Shown: positions 8,750 through 17,468 of the stretch, in pieces | Layout: each line of letters begins with the position of its first letter | Numbering within the stretch: the first letter of the stretch is position 1 | Assembly (NCBI RefSeq): GCF_900106565.1 | Contig: NZ_FNNJ01000012.1 | Location: 39,043-103,042, forward strand | Direction of reading: 5' to 3' | Source: Lutibacter oricola | GTDB taxonomy: Bacteria; Bacteroidota; Bacteroidia; Flavobacteriales; Flavobacteriaceae | DNA length: 64,000 bases | The notes under the pieces: model-generated | The model's input: the letters and a program-made list of their open reading frames with translations, nothing else | What the model was told of the DNA's origin: nothing | The model's database searches: none | Position numbers and translations under genes: made by a program

Positions 8750-11700
8750 ATGAATTTAAAATTTAAGTTAACCATTATTGCAGTAGTATTGCTTAATTTT
8801 ACTATGATGGCTCAAAGTAGCTATTTGCTAAAAGGTACCGTGGTTTCTAGTACTGATAATTCGCCAATTCCTGGCTCGAGTATCATTATTAAAGACACTA
8901 CAAAGGGAACTACTACAGATTTTGACGGAGTATTTGCGTTGCAAGTAAAGCAAGGTGATGTACTACAAGTTTCATTTATAGGATTTGAAACTAAATTAAT
9001 TACAATTACAAACCAAAAAAACATTTCAATTTCACTAGCGGAAGCTCAAAACGTGCTAGATGAGGTTGTTGTAATTGGTTATGGAACATCAAAAAAATCT
9101 CATTTAACAGGAGCTATCTCTAAAGTAGTAAATGAAGATTTAGATCAAGTTGCTGTTTCTAGGGTAGATGATGCCTTAGTTGGGCAAGTATCAGGGGTAA
9201 ACATTCAGGCAACTGAAGGTGAAGCTGGTTCTGCACCAACAATTAGAATTAGAGGTACAGGTTCAATTACAGGAGATTCTAGTCCATTAGTTGTAGTGGA
9301 TGGAGTTGTAGTTGATGCTGACTTTTTAGGGTCTTTAGATATGAATGATGTAGAATCTTTTGAAGTATTAAAAGATGCTGCTTCTGGTGCAATCTATGGA
9401 TCAAGAGGGGGTAACGGAGTTATTATGATTACTACTAAAAGTGGTAAAGATGGAGAAACAAAGTTTAACTATAGTACTTATATAGGTTATAAATCTGCAC
9501 ACCAAAGTGATGCTTATAACTTAACATTAGAAGAAACAGCTGCTGCAGAGTTAGCTGCAAACGGTGTTTTATCTGATAAAACAATCTACAAACAATTAAT
9601 AAATGCTAAAACTAACTGGCAAGATGTAATTTTTGACGGTGGTGTTATTAATAACCATTCATTTAGTGCACGTGGTGGAAACGAAAAATTAAAATTTAGT
9701 ACAGCTTTAAATTATTTAAATGATCAAGGTGTATTATTAACAGATGAGTACCACAAATATAGTGTAAAAGCTAAAGTTGAATATAAGTTTACAGATAGAT
9801 TTTCTATGGGACTTAGTGTAACTCCTTCACATACAAAAAGAAGAAGATTCGATGGTTCTGCACATGATATTTTACGTCAACCATCTTGGTTACCAGTTTA
9901 TGTAAATGAAGATAATATTCAATATGTAAATAGAGTTAGAGATAATGCAAAATATGCTGATGTAAAAATAGGAGACTATGCAACTCAACGTATGTTTGAT
10001 GATTATGATTTAGTAAATGGAGTACCAGTAACTTCAGGAACAGATATTAGTAATACTTCAAATACAAATCCAGCTGCTAAAATTTTAGAGCGTAAAAGAA
10101 TGGATTATAAGTATAAAGTAGTAGGTAGCTTATTTGCTAAATACAAAATTAACGACGATTTAAGTTTTAAGACTACAGCGTCTGGAGACCGTCAATACAC
10201 TAGACAATCTAGATATCAAGGTGTTTTAGCTCATAGAAATGGAGCAAGTAACTCTCAATTAGATAGTACAAACATTAGATCTTTTCACTTAGCATTAGAT
10301 AATGTATTAATGTATAACAAAAATATTGGAGATCACGATATTAGTGCTGTAGTTGGTGCTTCTGCTGAAAAAACAAAGTATGAGTATGAAACTATTAGAG
10401 GTAGTCAGTTTGAAGATGATTCATCTCAAATTATAGCTTCAGCAGCTGAAATTAGTGAGTCTACAGGATATGAGTATGAAAACACGTTAATGTCTTTCTT
10501 CGGAAGGGTAAATTATGCGTATGCTGATAAATATTTAGCTTCATTTAGTGCAAGACGTGATGGTAGTTCTGTATTTGGTCCAGATACTAAGTATGGTAAT
10601 TTCTTAGCAGGTTCATTAGGTTGGAATGTTTATAAAGAAGACTTTTTAGCTGATAGTGATGTTGTAAGTAACTTAAAATTAAGAGTAAGTTATGGTGTAA
10701 CAGGTAATAATAGTTTCGAAACGACAGGTGGAGATTTACAAGATAACTTCCCTTACTTAGCTTTATTAACTACTGTAAATACTTCAGCAGTTGTAGATGG
10801 TACTGTAACTGATGCGGTTAACCCGTTAAATATTGCAAATAGCGAATTAGGTTGGGAACGTTCAATTGAATTTAACCCTGGTATTGACTTTGGTTTTTAT
10901 GATAATGTTGTTTCTGGTTCTATTGATTTTTATACAAGAACTAGTGATAAATTATTATTAGATAACCCTGTTTCTACAACTACAGGATTTAGCAATGCAT
11001 TAGTTAATATTGGTGAAGTTCAGAATAGAGGTATTGAAGTTGAATTACGTACTAGAAACTTTTCTAGAGACAACTTTAAATGGACAACAACTTTAATTGC
11101 TTCTAAAAACGAAAATGAATTAACAGATTTTGCTGATTCTAATGGTCAAATTCAAAATGTAGATGCAAAAAGAGCTGCAGAATGGATTAACTTAGAAGGT
11201 CAACCAATATCTTCATTTTATGGTTGGGTAGTAGATAGAGATATTCCATTAGAATACCTTTCTAATCCTTACCATCCAGTAGGAGCAGAAGCTCAGGATG
11301 TATATGTAAAAGATTTAAATGGTGATGGTTTAATTGATGATGATGATAAAACGATAATTGGTAATCCATACCCAGAATTAGTATGGAGTGTAACAAATGA
11401 CTTTAAAATTTCAAATTTTGATGTAAGTTTTATGTTCCAAGGAAGTCACGGTGCTGAGGTTAGAAATATGGGAGACCAATATATTTTCAATCACTTTAAC
11501 AGTGCACAAGATTTTATTTCTTCAACACCAGATCAGGAATTTATTAAACAAAAAATATTTACAAATGATATAGTTCAAGATGCATCATACATTGCATTAA
11601 GAAACGTAAATATTGGGTATAACTTTAAGGAGTCTGCATTAAGTAATTTAGGAATAACTAAATTAAGAGTGTATGCTTCTGGTCAAAACTTAATGTATTT

Positions 11701-11830
11701 AACAGCTGATGATTACACAGGATTCAATCCAGAATCTATTTATGACACAAGTGCAACAACTTATGGTTACCAAAGAGCTGGTTCTCCAGTTTATAGTACA
11801 GTGTCGTTAGGTGTAAATATTGACTTTTAA
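8750..11830 (+). CDS. SusC-like TonB-dependent transporter, alginate locus
   Basis: This outer-membrane transporter imports oligosaccharides captured by its SusD partner, using TonB energy. I place the start at ATG 8750 (1026 residues), because MNLKFKLTIIAVVLLNFTMMAQ is a clean signal peptide. An in-frame upstream start at 8687 would add 21 residues that do not look like a leader. The domains are a carboxypeptidase-D regulatory-like domain (about residues 25-100, ending in LDEVVVIGYGTSKKS, the usual TonB-box region), a plug (about 115-230, with IRIRGTGSI and DAASGAIYGSRGGNGVIMITTK), and a 22-strand barrel ending in VNIDF. The susD gene follows after 27 bp. Control is expected from the GntR-type operators at 8414-8451 and perhaps from the leader element. 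Confidence 0.95.
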   Translation: MNLKFKLTIIAVVLLNFTMMAQSSYLLKGTVVSSTDNSPIPGSSIIIKDTTKGTTTDFDGVFALQVKQGDVLQVSFIGFETKLITITNQKNISISLAEAQNVLDEVVVIGYGTSKKSHLTGAISKVVNEDLDQVAVSRVDDALVGQVSGVNIQATEGEAGSAPTIRIRGTGSITGDSSPLVVVDGVVVDADFLGSLDMNDVESFEVLKDAASGAIYGSRGGNGVIMITTKSGKDGETKFNYSTYIGYKSAHQSDAYNLTLEETAAAELAANGVLSDKTIYKQLINAKTNWQDVIFDGGVINNHSFSARGGNEKLKFSTALNYLNDQGVLLTDEYHKYSVKAKVEYKFTDRFSMGLSVTPSHTKRRRFDGSAHDILRQPSWLPVYVNEDNIQYVNRVRDNAKYADVKIGDYATQRMFDDYDLVNGVPVTSGTDISNTSNTNPAAKILERKRMDYKYKVVGSLFAKYKINDDLSFKTTASGDRQYTRQSRYQGVLAHRNGASNSQLDSTNIRSFHLALDNVLMYNKNIGDHDISAVVGASAEKTKYEYETIRGSQFEDDSSQIIASAAEISESTGYEYENTLMSFFGRVNYAYADKYLASFSARRDGSSVFGPDTKYGNFLAGSLGWNVYKEDFLADSDVVSNLKLRVSYGVTGNNSFETTGGDLQDNFPYLALLTTVNTSAVVDGTVTDAVNPLNIANSELGWERSIEFNPGIDFGFYDNVVSGSIDFYTRTSDKLLLDNPVSTTTGFSNALVNIGEVQNRGIEVELRTRNFSRDNFKWTTTLIASKNENELTDFADSNGQIQNVDAKRAAEWINLEGQPISSFYGWVVDRDIPLEYLSNPYHPVGAEAQDVYVKDLNGDGLIDDDDKTIIGNPYPELVWSVTNDFKISNFDVSFMFQGSHGAEVRNMGDQYIFNHFNSAQDFISSTPDQEFIKQKIFTNDIVQDASYIALRNVNIGYNFKESALSNLGITKLRVYASGQNLMYLTADDYTGFNPESIYDTSATTYGYQRAGSPVYSTVSLGVNIDF

Positions 11831-11857
11831 TAAATAAAATTAAAAATTTAAAGTATT

Positions 11858-13285
11858 ATGAAACAAATAAAATTTTTAACATTACTAATTTTAGCGGTAT
11901 TTATATCTTCTTGTGAAGACGATTTCTTATCGCCAGAGTTAGTGTCTGCAGAAAATGGGGATACCTATTATGCAAATGACGCAGAGATTGAAACAGCAGT
12001 TGTTAATATATATGATGGAGTTCAAGGAGTTAATCAATTAGAACTAACAAGTTCAGGTTTAAACTATGGAGTTCAAAATGAGTATTATTTAACTGAAATG
12101 AGAAGTGATAATACTCGTACAAAAAGTAGTGAAGGTGAAGCAGCTCAATTTGAGAACTACACTTTAGAGTCTACAAATGGTATAGTATTAAACTATTACA
12201 GAAGTTATTATAACATTATTTTTAGAGCAAATACAGTTTTAGAAAATTTAGATGCTGCTACTGATAGTGGAAAAGTAAAATTTGAAGCTGAAGCTAAATT
12301 TTTAAGAGCATATGCTTACTTTAATTTAGTACGTTTATTTGGAGACGTTCCTTTAGTTGATAAATTAATTAACCCAGCAGATACTGAAACATCATTTACA
12401 AGGGTTGCAACATCAACTATTTATGAATTAATAGTAGCTGACCTTCAAACTGCTGCAAGTGGTTTAACTGATGGTTCTAAAGATAGAGCATCAAAATCTG
12501 CTGCTCAAACTTTATTGGCTAAAGTATATTTAACTTTAGGTAATTACGGAGATGCTAAAACACTTTTAGAATCTGTAATGTCTAGTGGTTTTACTTTGCA
12601 AGATAATTTTGTAGATTTATTTTATACAGAGCGCAATAGTGAAATTATTTTTGCTATTGGATATGAAGCTAGTGATGTTTACAATAGCCAAAATTTTTCT
12701 GCAGAATGGTTAAACGCTGTTGGTAGAACAAGTGGTGTAAATTACGTAACTGATGATGCTGTTGCAGCATTAGATGCAATGGGTGGAAATAGAGCAATGT
12801 ATTCTTATAGAATAGACCCTGCACAAGTAACACAACATCAAGTGGTAAAATACTTACCAAATGGAGACGAAGACTTAGGAATTCCTGTAACTTCAGGAGA
12901 TCCAACTTCAGCAGGAAATGACTGGATAGTTTTACGTTATGCAGATGTGTTGTTAATGTATGTTGAAGCTGTAATGGCAGGAGCAGATGCAACTTTAGAT
13001 GCAAGTGCTATTGAAGCTTTTCAAAAAGTAAGAGATAGAGCTGGATTAACAGATACAGTAACTAGTATTACAAAACAAGAATTGTTAGACGAAAGAAGAG
13101 TAGAATTAGCCTTTGAAAACCACCGTTTATTTGATTTAATACGTTTTGGGGTTGCTCAAGAAGTATTGTCAGCGTTTTCAAGTGCAAATGGATATTCATT
13201 TTCAGCTACAGATTTATTATTACCAATTCCTCAATCTGAGATTGGGTTAAGTAATGGTGTGTTAACTCAAAATCCGGGTTACTAA
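11858..13285 (+). CDS. SusD-like glycan-binding lipoprotein, alginate locus
   Basis: The 475-residue lipoprotein (FISSC, Cys19, followed by EDDF) belongs to the SusD/RagB family. Family signatures are the N-terminal helical half (FLRAYAYFNLVRLFGDVPLV), the TPR-like helices, and the C-terminal segment with RYADVLLMYVEAV, LLDERRVELAFENHRLFDLIRFG and a final LLLPIPQSEI...LTQNPGY. SusD acts as a lid on the SusC barrel at the cell surface and binds oligosaccharide. The acidic residues straight after the lipidated cysteine fit the surface-export signal of Bacteroidota lipoproteins. It lies 27 bp after susC in the same operon. Confidence 0.95.
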   Translation: MKQIKFLTLLILAVFISSCEDDFLSPELVSAENGDTYYANDAEIETAVVNIYDGVQGVNQLELTSSGLNYGVQNEYYLTEMRSDNTRTKSSEGEAAQFENYTLESTNGIVLNYYRSYYNIIFRANTVLENLDAATDSGKVKFEAEAKFLRAYAYFNLVRLFGDVPLVDKLINPADTETSFTRVATSTIYELIVADLQTAASGLTDGSKDRASKSAAQTLLAKVYLTLGNYGDAKTLLESVMSSGFTLQDNFVDLFYTERNSEIIFAIGYEASDVYNSQNFSAEWLNAVGRTSGVNYVTDDAVAALDAMGGNRAMYSYRIDPAQVTQHQVVKYLPNGDEDLGIPVTSGDPTSAGNDWIVLRYADVLLMYVEAVMAGADATLDASAIEAFQKVRDRAGLTDTVTSITKQELLDERRVELAFENHRLFDLIRFGVAQEVLSAFSSANGYSFSATDLLLPIPQSEIGLSNGVLTQNPGY

Positions 13286-13319
13286 GTTTATTAATAGTAA
13301 TAAATTAAAACATTTAGAA

Positions 13320-14174
13320 ATGATTAAAATTAAAAATAACATAAAGCAATTAAAGAGTCAGGTAATTATGGCTTCACTTTTAGTGATGGCAGTAGTTATG
13401 ACATCTTGTGATTTTGAATTTGACTTACCAGAAGAAGGTAGTATAGCAGATTTAACACCACCTACAGCAAGTTTTGAATCAAAAGTGAGCCCTGAGAATA
13501 ATTTGAAAATTAATTTTACAAACCTATCAGGAAGTTCAACAGATTATGTTTGGGAGTTTGGAGATGGTAATTCATCAACAGATAAAGAACCTTCTCATAC
13601 ATATGATGCAATAGGAACTTATACAGTAATGCTTACAGCTACTGATAAAATTGGTGCTAGTAGTTCTGTTACAGGAGAGGTTATAGTTGAAGAAAAGCAA
13701 GTAATTAAACCAGAAATTTTAGAAGCAGGATTTGAAGATAACACGCTTCCTGATGGAACAGGTGATGGTAGAGATTCTTGGAGAAATGATTTTGGTGGAG
13801 TAATTCAAATTACAAGTAGCCCTGTAAATGGTGGAACTCAAGCAGCTAAATTTCCTTCTGCAGGTGATAGAGTTGGACATCAAGAAGTTTTAGCTACTCC
13901 AGATACAGATTATATACTTACATACTATTACACTATGAAAACTTCTGGTACAGGTAACTTAACAGTTAGAGTATTAGGTGGTTCTATAAGTGATTTAGAT
14001 GAAGCAGATGGAGCTACGTTAGCTTCACATGTTGGAACAAATCAAGATAGTTCTAGTACATATGTAAAAGTTGAAATTCCATTTAATACAGGATCTAATA
14101 GTGTTGTTGGAATATTAATTACAAATGAAGGAGTTGAGAGTAGAGTAGATGATATGGAGATTACAATAAAATAA
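13320..14174 (+). CDS. PKD-domain surface lipoprotein, probable alginate-binding protein
   Basis: The 284-residue product has a lysine-rich leader and a lipobox (MTSC) followed by DFEFDLPEE, an acidic stretch fitting surface display. Residues of about 45-125 form a PKD domain (WEFGDGNSSTDKEPSHTYDAIGTYTV). The C-terminal part, about 130-284, has the pattern of a beta-sandwich carbohydrate-binding domain (GFEDNTLPDGTGD, then TVRVLGG, ending in RVDDMEITIK). No catalytic motif is seen. Its position after susD is that of the SusE/SusF-type surface glycan-binding proteins, so I infer alginate binding. An internal ATG at 13371 (MASLLVMAVVMTSC) is an alternative start that would also keep a signal peptide. 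Confidence 0.85.
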   Translation: MIKIKNNIKQLKSQVIMASLLVMAVVMTSCDFEFDLPEEGSIADLTPPTASFESKVSPENNLKINFTNLSGSSTDYVWEFGDGNSSTDKEPSHTYDAIGTYTVMLTATDKIGASSSVTGEVIVEEKQVIKPEILEAGFEDNTLPDGTGDGRDSWRNDFGGVIQITSSPVNGGTQAAKFPSAGDRVGHQEVLATPDTDYILTYYYTMKTSGTGNLTVRVLGGSISDLDEADGATLASHVGTNQDSSSTYVKVEIPFNTGSNSVVGILITNEGVESRVDDMEITIK

Positions 14175-14189
14175 AGTTTGGTTAATAAA

Positions 14190-15086
14190 ATGAGTAATTT
14201 CCGAAGTCATATAGCAATCTTATTAGTATTATTCACATTAAATGTAAGTTGTCAAGATAATGATAAGGATGAAATTATAGCTGTTGAAGTTGAAGAGGAA
14301 ATAGATGTGCCTTCGGAAATTACTTATAAATTACCTAACATAGATTTAAGTCATTGGAAAGTAACACTTCCTATTGGGAAACCAACAGAAGTTTTACCTC
14401 CAGAGATTTTAAAATATGCAACTAATGAAACATTAAAGCCGTTTATGTATAACGATTCTATTAATGGAGCTTTAGTTTTTTATACCTATCCAGGAGAAAC
14501 AACTGCTAATACATCATATTCAAGAACTGAATTAAGAGAATTAATGAATCCTGAAGATGGTGGAACAACCAATTGGACTTTTGCTGAAGGAGGTTATATG
14601 AAAGGAACACTATCTGTTCCTGAAGTTTCTAAAGATGAAGATGGAAAATTTCATAGAACCATTATAATGCAAATTCATGGAAGGTTAACAAACGAGCAGC
14701 GAGATTTAATAGGAGAAGATGATAATAATGCACCTCCAATATTAAAAATATATTGGACGTATGGTTATGTAAGAGTTAAAACAAAGGTTTTAAAAGATTT
14801 AGATGCAACACCAACTGAAATTTTATATACGGATGCTTGGGGTGATGATGAAGGGTATACGTTTCCTACATATGTAGGTCATGATAAATTTACCTTAGAG
14901 GTTAAAGTTTCAGAAGGAAAAATGGAGGTTATATTAAATGAAAACGAATCTAAAGTATATGATGATATTCATATAGAGAAGTGGAATGTTTTTGAAAATT
15001 ATTTTAAAGCAGGTAATTATTTAGTTTCAACAGACGAAAATGCATTTGCCAAAGTAAATTATTATAATTTAAATATAACACATTAA
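14190..15086 (+). CDS. Alginate lyase, PL7 family, lipoprotein
   Basis: I start at ATG 14190 (MSNFRSHIAILLVLF, 298 residues). A TTG at 14178 is the only alternative and adds four residues. The lipobox is NVSC (Cys21), followed by QDNDKDE and many acidic residues, which suggests surface display. A single alginate-lyase-2 domain (residues 50-295) shows the three PL7 signatures: SRTELRE (Arg112, Glu114, Arg116), QIHG (Gln161, His163) and YFKAGNYL (Tyr281 to Tyr287). His163 and the second tyrosine are the catalytic pair. Isoleucine in QIH is usually linked to activity on G-rich or mixed blocks. This is probably the endolytic surface enzyme that supplies the SusC/SusD pair. It closes the susC operon, followed by a strong hairpin. 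Confidence 0.94.
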   Translation: MSNFRSHIAILLVLFTLNVSCQDNDKDEIIAVEVEEEIDVPSEITYKLPNIDLSHWKVTLPIGKPTEVLPPEILKYATNETLKPFMYNDSINGALVFYTYPGETTANTSYSRTELRELMNPEDGGTTNWTFAEGGYMKGTLSVPEVSKDEDGKFHRTIIMQIHGRLTNEQRDLIGEDDNNAPPILKIYWTYGYVRVKTKVLKDLDATPTEILYTDAWGDDEGYTFPTYVGHDKFTLEVKVSEGKMEVILNENESKVYDDIHIEKWNVFENYFKAGNYLVSTDENAFAKVNYYNLNITH

Positions 15087-15120
15087 TAAAATGAAAAGAA
15101 GTTTAGTTAATAATTGAGCG

Positions 15121-15162
15121 AAAATTTCCGCCAATAAGTGTAAAATTATTGGTGGAAATTTT
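15121..15162. terminator. Long hairpin between PL7 and the GntR gene
   Basis: AAAATTTCCGCCAATAA (15121-15137) pairs over 17 bp, with one G-T wobble, with TTATTGGTGGAAATTTT (15146-15162) around an 8-nt loop. A-rich and T-rich flanks make it a likely terminator of the susC operon. It ends 10 bp before the TTG of the putative promoter of the regulator gene. Confidence 0.75.
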
Positions 15163-15171
15163 AAAAAAACT

Positions 15172-15222
15172 TTGATTACAAATAAAATTTGTTAATTTTT
15201 GCCAATTAAACTGGTTTACCAA
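15172..15222 (+). promoter_or_regulatory. Promoter and single GntR-type operator (site D) of the regulator gene
   Basis: TTG (15172-15174), a 19-bp gap and AATTTTTG (15194-15201) approximate a Bacteroidota promoter with one mismatch in the -7 box. CTGGTTTACCAA (15211-15222), one copy of the motif repeated at 733, 5510 and 8414, lies 11 bp before the start codon of the GntR gene. This predicts negative autoregulation. Confidence 0.65.
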
Positions 15223-15233
15223 TATTATAAAGT

Positions 15234-15938
15234 ATGAAATTAGATATTTTAACAAAAAATGATAATAGAGTAGTTCAAAATTCAATCATTTCTCAAATAA
15301 GAGATCTAATTAATTTCAAAAATTTGGAACCCGGAGATAAACTACCTTCTGAAAGAATGCTTTCTGAAAAGTTTGAAGTATCTAGAAACAACATTCGTGA
15401 AGCAATTCAAAAATTAGAATTTTATGGTTTATTAAAATCAATACCTCAAAGCGGAACATTTATAGCTAATATAGGTGGGGTTGCTTTAAATGGTATGGTT
15501 GATGACATTTTAAGATTAGAAGATCCTGATTTTAAATCGTTAGTTGAAACCAGAATTTTATTAGAATTAAAAACAGCTAGATTAGCGGCTTTAAGAAGAA
15601 GTGAAGATGATTTAATTCAACTTGAAGAAGCTTTAAATGCTTATAAAGAAAAAGTATTGAATAGTGAAGATGCAGTTGAAGAAGATTTACTCTTTCATTT
15701 AGCAATTGCAAAAGCTGCAGGAAACAGTACTTTAAATACATTAATGTTAATGATAACACCTGAAATTATTACAAACTTTGAAGCATATCATGTATGTGAT
15801 AAAAGTCAAGCTAGAGCAGGTATTATTGAACATGAAAATATTTTTGAAGCAATTAAAGAGCAAGACCCTAAAAAAGCAAAAGAAATGATGAAAGTTCATT
15901 TTAGTGTATTATACCAATACTGTTATAGTAAAAAGTAA
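15234..15938 (+). CDS. GntR family (FadR/FCD type) repressor of alginate catabolism
   Basis: The 234-residue protein has an N-terminal winged helix-turn-helix (about residues 12-75, with GDKLPSERMLSEKFEVSRNN and IREAIQKLEFYGLL). A C-terminal FCD ligand-binding domain (about 95-225) shows the expected metal ligands Asp151, His155, His200 and His222. In the flavobacterium Zobellia galactanivorans a GntR-family repressor (AusR) controls the alginate system and is relieved by a catabolic intermediate. By position and family this protein is its likely counterpart, which is inference. Its target is visible here: TTGGTnnACCAA palindromes before the PL6 pair, PL17, susC and its own gene. The gene is separated from the susC operon by a hairpin and followed 189 bp later by the permease gene. 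Confidence 0.9.
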   Translation: MKLDILTKNDNRVVQNSIISQIRDLINFKNLEPGDKLPSERMLSEKFEVSRNNIREAIQKLEFYGLLKSIPQSGTFIANIGGVALNGMVDDILRLEDPDFKSLVETRILLELKTARLAALRRSEDDLIQLEEALNAYKEKVLNSEDAVEEDLLFHLAIAKAAGNSTLNTLMLMITPEIITNFEAYHVCDKSQARAGIIEHENIFEAIKEQDPKKAKEMMKVHFSVLYQYCYSKK

Positions 15939-15952
15939 TACCTAAATTTTAG

Positions 15953-16026
15953 TTTAATAAGTTGCACCTTATTAAATTAAAAAAAGAAAATAAAGGAGGG
16001 AAGTAATCGGTAAACTGCATTTACTG
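15953..16026 (+). promoter_or_regulatory. Structured leader element, copy 2 (upstream of the MFS permease)
   Basis: TTTAATAAG (15953-15961) pairs with CTTATTAAA (15968-15976) around the loop TTGCAC, and AGGGAAGTAA follows at 15997-16006, 29 nt after the loop. A short downstream stem GTAAA/TTTAC is also possible. Loop, box and spacing equal those of the element at 8522, while the stem sequence differs but still pairs. It lies 14 bp after the stop of the GntR gene, so it is either in the leader of the permease operon or in a read-through transcript. Confidence 0.55.
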
Positions 16027-16070
16027 TGTAATTTAAATATTACCAATAACTACTATTTATTCGTATTACA

Positions 16071-16094
16071 GGTTAACTATAAACTAGTTAACGC
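16071..16094 (+). promoter_or_regulatory. Degenerate GntR-type operator before the permease gene
   Basis: GGTTAAC (16071-16077) and ACTAGTTAACG (16083-16093) resemble the half-sites of the operators at 5510-5534 (ACTGGTTAACC), but only about nine of fourteen positions fit. TACCAAT at 16041-16047 is another half-site. The permease and dehydrogenase genes belong functionally to the regulon, which makes weak binding plausible but not shown. Confidence 0.3.
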
Positions 16095-16127
16095 TAATAG
16101 AGAACCTATAATTTAAAAATAATATAA

Positions 16128-17423
16128 ATGAAAATAAAAGGATTAAGATGGTGGGTAATTGCTTTAATAGCTTTAGCAACCGTAATTAACTATATAGACA
16201 GACAAGCTCTTGTAGTTTTATGGCCTAGTATATCTGAAGATCTATACCCAGATAAAACAATGACAGAAAGAAAAGAAATCTATGCACTAATTTCTGTAGT
16301 GTTTATGTTTTCGTATGCTTTCGGACAATCAATTTTTGGAAAAATATTTGATAAAGTTGGTACTCGTATTGGATTTGTTTTATCAATTGGTTTTTGGTCT
16401 CTTTCTACGGCGCTACATGCGTTGGCAAAAGGTGTATTAAGTTTTGCGTTTTTTAGAGCAATTTTAGGAGTTTCAGAAGCAGGAAACTGGCCTGGAGCAG
16501 CTAAAGGTAATGCAGAATGGTTTCCGGCAAGTGAAAGAGCCTTTGCACAAGGGTTATTTAATTCTGGAGCAGCTATTGGTGGAATTGTTGCCATACCAAC
16601 TATTGCGTATTTAACAGTTCATTTTAGTTGGCAAATGATTTTTGTTATTATTGGACTTATCGGTTTACTATGGTTAGTTCCTTGGTTATTTATCGTAAAA
16701 GCTCCACCAAAAAGTCATCCTTGGTTAACTGATGAAGAAAAGAACTACATATTATGTGGTCAAAAAGAAGAAGTTGAAGAAACTGATGATGTTGATGAAT
16801 ATAACCCGCCAGTGAAAGAATTACTTTCTCGTAAACAAAGTTGGGGTGTTATTATAGCATCAGCAGCAATTGACCCAATATGGTGGTTATTTGTATTCTG
16901 GATTCCATTATACCTTTCTGAAGTATATAATATGGACGTTAAATCTATTGGTATCTACGGATGGGTTCCTTATGTAGGAGCAATGTTAGGTGCTTGGTTT
17001 GGTGGTTTATTAGCTCAAAACAGGTTAAAAGCTGGTTGGAATGTAAATAAAACACGTAAAATGGTAATAACTTTAGGTTGTATTATTATGCTTCCTGCAT
17101 TATTAGCTTTATCAAATCCAGGATCTCCAATTGCAGCCGTTTTAATTATGGCAGCAGTACTTTTCGGATTTCAAACAGCAATTGGTAATGTACAAACACT
17201 TCCAAGTGATTTATTTGGTAAGAAAACAGTAGGAACACTTTCTGGTTTTGCTGGTACGGCAGCCAAATTAACAGGAGCAGGTTTAGTAGCATTGGTACCT
17301 ATGTTAACAGCAGGTGGTAATTATACTCCAGCATTTATTATTGGTGCAGCGTTAGCGTTTATTGTATTTGCAAGTGTTTGGGTTCTAATACCAAAAATAG
17401 AGGCGCTTAAGCCAAAACAATAA
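16128..17423 (+). CDS. MFS permease, hexuronate-transporter type
   Basis: The 431-residue protein has about twelve hydrophobic segments and the pattern of the anion:cation symporter branch of the major facilitator superfamily, which includes the hexuronate transporter ExuT. Visible are INYIDRQALVVLWP in the first helix region, FGKIFDKVGTRIGF in the loop between helices 2 and 3, and the AGNWPGAAKGNAEWFPASER segment typical of this branch. It probably moves the unsaturated alginate monomer or its linear form across the inner membrane. The dehydrogenase gene follows after 45 bp, so the two form one operon. Substrate is inferred from context. Confidence 0.88.
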   Translation: MKIKGLRWWVIALIALATVINYIDRQALVVLWPSISEDLYPDKTMTERKEIYALISVVFMFSYAFGQSIFGKIFDKVGTRIGFVLSIGFWSLSTALHALAKGVLSFAFFRAILGVSEAGNWPGAAKGNAEWFPASERAFAQGLFNSGAAIGGIVAIPTIAYLTVHFSWQMIFVIIGLIGLLWLVPWLFIVKAPPKSHPWLTDEEKNYILCGQKEEVEETDDVDEYNPPVKELLSRKQSWGVIIASAAIDPIWWLFVFWIPLYLSEVYNMDVKSIGIYGWVPYVGAMLGAWFGGLLAQNRLKAGWNVNKTRKMVITLGCIIMLPALLALSNPGSPIAAVLIMAAVLFGFQTAIGNVQTLPSDLFGKKTVGTLSGFAGTAAKLTGAGLVALVPMLTAGGNYTPAFIIGAALAFIVFASVWVLIPKIEALKPKQ

Positions 17424-17468
17424 ATAAGATTTAGAGATTAAAGTATTAAAATTATAAAATAAAAAAAA

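Noticed and set aside
12669..13004. 111-residue minus-strand frame inside susD
   Set aside because: Leu/His-rich composition typical of an antisense frame of an AT-rich gene; the SusD frame is certain.
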